A stretch of 17,289 nt of DNA from the NCBI GenBank assembly GCA_947595555.1, contig CANQES010000021.1, positions 1-17,289 on the forward strand, written 5' to 3'. The stretch is from an uncultured Clostridia bacterium. Its GTDB lineage: Bacteria > Bacillota > Clostridia > TANB77 > CAG-508. The number at the start of each line of letters is the position of its first letter. The first letter of the stretch is position 1. Both the position numbers and the translations under genes were made by a program. Under the pieces are notes generated by a model. That model made no database searches and was not told the DNA's origin. It saw nothing but the letters and a program-made list of their open reading frames with translations. Below are positions 16,021 to 17,289 of this stretch, piece after piece.

Positions 16021-17289
16021 TCACTCTAAATAAAGAACAACTCGAAAACCAAAATGGACATTCCAGCCACTTTTAACGGGAATACCAACACCACGAAAAC
16101 ATACAGCAACGTAACCACTATTAAGAAAGCTACCTCCACGACCAACACCAAATGGACCTCCTGTTTTATCATATTTACCTGTTTCTGTTGTCCACTCAAA
16201 CATGTTTCCTGCTAAATCATATATATTTTTTACTTTTGCTGCTTCTGCTGCTCCTGTTGCTATTTCTGTTCTTTCTTTGTATGCTCTTGTAAAATCCCAT
16301 TGAGAATGAGGTGGTATCCATTCATATTGACTATATTCTGTTTCCACATTATCTTTTGTAATTTCTTTACTGCTTTCTGTTCTTTTCCAAGTTCCTATAG
16401 AATACGTTTTAGCATATAACCAACCGTCTAGATAAGCATGCATTGCATATATTCCATCATTTTTTAAACTTATATTTGTATTATCATAGTAATTTCCATA
16501 GTTTGATGAGTCTGTTACTTTCTCTACTTTTCCTTCTCCTGTTTTTATCCATTCTACTACTGTATCCCATGCATAGCTGTCTATTAATTGGCTTGTTACA
16601 CTTTCATTACCTTCATACATTTTTCTTGATACTTCTATTGCATGTTCTTGAGATATAAAATTCCAACAAGGATTATTTTTCTTGCTTACTGGTTTTAATG
16701 GTTCTCCATTTTCTTCTGTTACATCTCTTCCACTATTTAAAGCTAATGTCCTTATATAATCTTTCTTGTCTGCTGTTGGATAAAAGGATGCTGTGCTTGG
16801 TATTCCTGCTTCATATCTTCCTATATAAAATCCTCCATATTTGTTTACACTTGTTGTATCTCCATAATCATCTGTCCAATCATCACCATCTATATATCCA
16901 TCCTGCTTTGTTTTATAATATACTCCATCTTCTTGAGCAGTTTTCCATGTTTCTGCTAATCCTTTTTCTTTCTCATATGCTATGTCTTCTCCTTTTCCAC
17001 ATGGTACCCATACAAATTCATTTCCTTCATCATCTTGTATTACAAATCCTGTTTCTTTTGTTCCTTCTTTATAATGAAATCCGTTTGGCACTGGTATTAT
17101 ATGTCCTTCTCCATCTGCTACTGGTGTTACTTTAGATATGTCCCACGCTTTTCCTTCTGGTACTGTTGTTTCTGTTCCAGCTGTCATTTTTCCTAAATCT
17201 TCATTATATATCTCTGCTATGTTTATTGTATATTTTCCATCTTCTGTTGTTAATTCAAATCCTTCTGGAAAGTTATCCCATTTTAAATC
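16021..17289 (-). CDS. FGE-sulfatase (SUMF1-fold) surface protein, N-terminus cut by window edge
   Basis: 422 codons plus the stop are visible; the frame is open to the right edge, so the 5' end is missing and internal Met codons near 17187 are not the start. The visible part opens with a variable stalk (WDNFPEGFELTTEDGKYTI). The FGE fold follows, with FVWVPCGKGED, GGFYIGRYEAGI, SYAWDTVVEWIKTG, WIPPHSQWDFTRAYK, NIYDLAGNMFEWTTETG, GRGGSFLNSG and the closing FGFRVVLYLE. By analogy with the gene at the left edge a pilin-type head is likely but not seen. Either it is a catalytic FGE homologue or, more likely, a C-type-lectin-like binding protein. Between RGG and GFR the codon use differs from the rest of the gene. 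It lies directly upstream of the helicase operon, in the same direction. Confidence 0.87.
   Translation of the reverse strand, partial: DLKWDNFPEGFELTTEDGKYTINIAEIYNEDLGKMTAGTETTVPEGKAWDISKVTPVADGEGHIIPVPNGFHYKEGTKETGFVIQDDEGNEFVWVPCGKGEDIAYEKEKGLAETWKTAQEDGVYYKTKQDGYIDGDDWTDDYGDTTSVNKYGGFYIGRYEAGIPSTASFYPTADKKDYIRTLALNSGRDVTEENGEPLKPVSKKNNPCWNFISQEHAIEVSRKMYEGNESVTSQLIDSYAWDTVVEWIKTGEGKVEKVTDSSNYGNYYDNTNISLKNDGIYAMHAYLDGWLYAKTYSIGTWKRTESSKEITKDNVETEYSQYEWIPPHSQWDFTRAYKERTEIATGAAEAAKVKNIYDLAGNMFEWTTETGKYDKTGGPFGVGRGGSFLNSGYVAVCFRGVGIPVKSGWNVHFGFRVVLYLE
16042..16131 (-). other. Candidate DGR-type variable region (right FGE-fold gene)
   Basis: Thirty codons run from the one after RGG to the Arg of GFR. 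Twenty-six end in T or C and only 15 of 90 coding-strand bases are A, in a gene otherwise rich in A on that strand. Most codons have the form NNT (for example GGT GTT GGT ATT), as expected if AAT template codons were mutated at their adenines. The stretch sits exactly where FGE-fold DGR targets carry their variable region, followed by the usually constant GFR. No template repeat or reverse transcriptase is in the window. A normal, non-DGR FGE homologue with Gly/Val-rich loops is the alternative. Confidence 0.45.

Noticed and set aside
1..17289. CRISPR arrays, tRNA or rRNA genes, insertion sequences, reverse transcriptase
   Set aside because: None was found; the window is almost filled by protein genes on one strand, and none of them is a reverse transcriptase or transposase.

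Overview
The window is AT-rich (roughly 30% G+C by eye). Every gene I can support lies on the minus strand, so transcription runs from high to low coordinates. Strong purine-rich ribosome binding sites (GGAGG), consensus sigma-A-type promoters, a sporulation-type sigma-H gene, a GH18 enzyme of the spore-hydrolase type and cohesin/dockerin modules all point to a Clostridia-like Bacillota, probably an uncultured gut-type lineage. I cannot name a genus.

Layout in the direction of transcription (17289 to 1). (1) The 3' part of a formylglycine-generating-enzyme (FGE)-fold surface protein, entering from the right edge and ending at 16021. (2) A promoter at 15908-15936 and a tight three-gene operon: DnaB-like helicase (14128-15882), AlkD-like DNA glycosylase (13440-14126) and a membrane-anchored GH18 hydrolase (11746-13425). 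(3) A sigma-H gene (11020-11664) with its own near-perfect promoter. (4) A pilin-headed leucine-rich-repeat protein broken by two one-base insertions (9951-10975). (5) Polysaccharide genes: an O-antigen ligase/polymerase-like membrane protein (7998-9935), whose C-terminus may be cut by a frameshift, and a two-domain glycosyltransferase (6283-7827). (6) A cohesin/dockerin operon with its own promoter and terminator: a large secreted transglutaminase-like protein carrying both a cohesin and a dockerin (2471-6190), and a wall- or membrane-anchored cohesin protein (1566-2456). (7) A second FGE-fold protein, with a type IV pilin-like head and its own consensus promoter, running off the left edge (1-1380).

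The common theme is the cell surface: two FGE-fold (C-type-lectin-like) proteins, pilin-type export heads, a cohesin/dockerin assembly and glycan-building enzymes. The most interesting signal is at the C-termini of both FGE-fold proteins. The codons after the RGG motif end almost always in C or T, adenine is scarce on the coding strand, and G+C jumps (64% over bases 1-66). This is what adenine-directed mutagenesis by a diversity-generating retroelement (DGR) leaves in a variable region. No reverse transcriptase or template repeat is visible here, so if a DGR acts on these genes it lies outside the window. No tRNA, rRNA, CRISPR array or insertion sequence was seen, and no gap between genes exceeds 300 bases.
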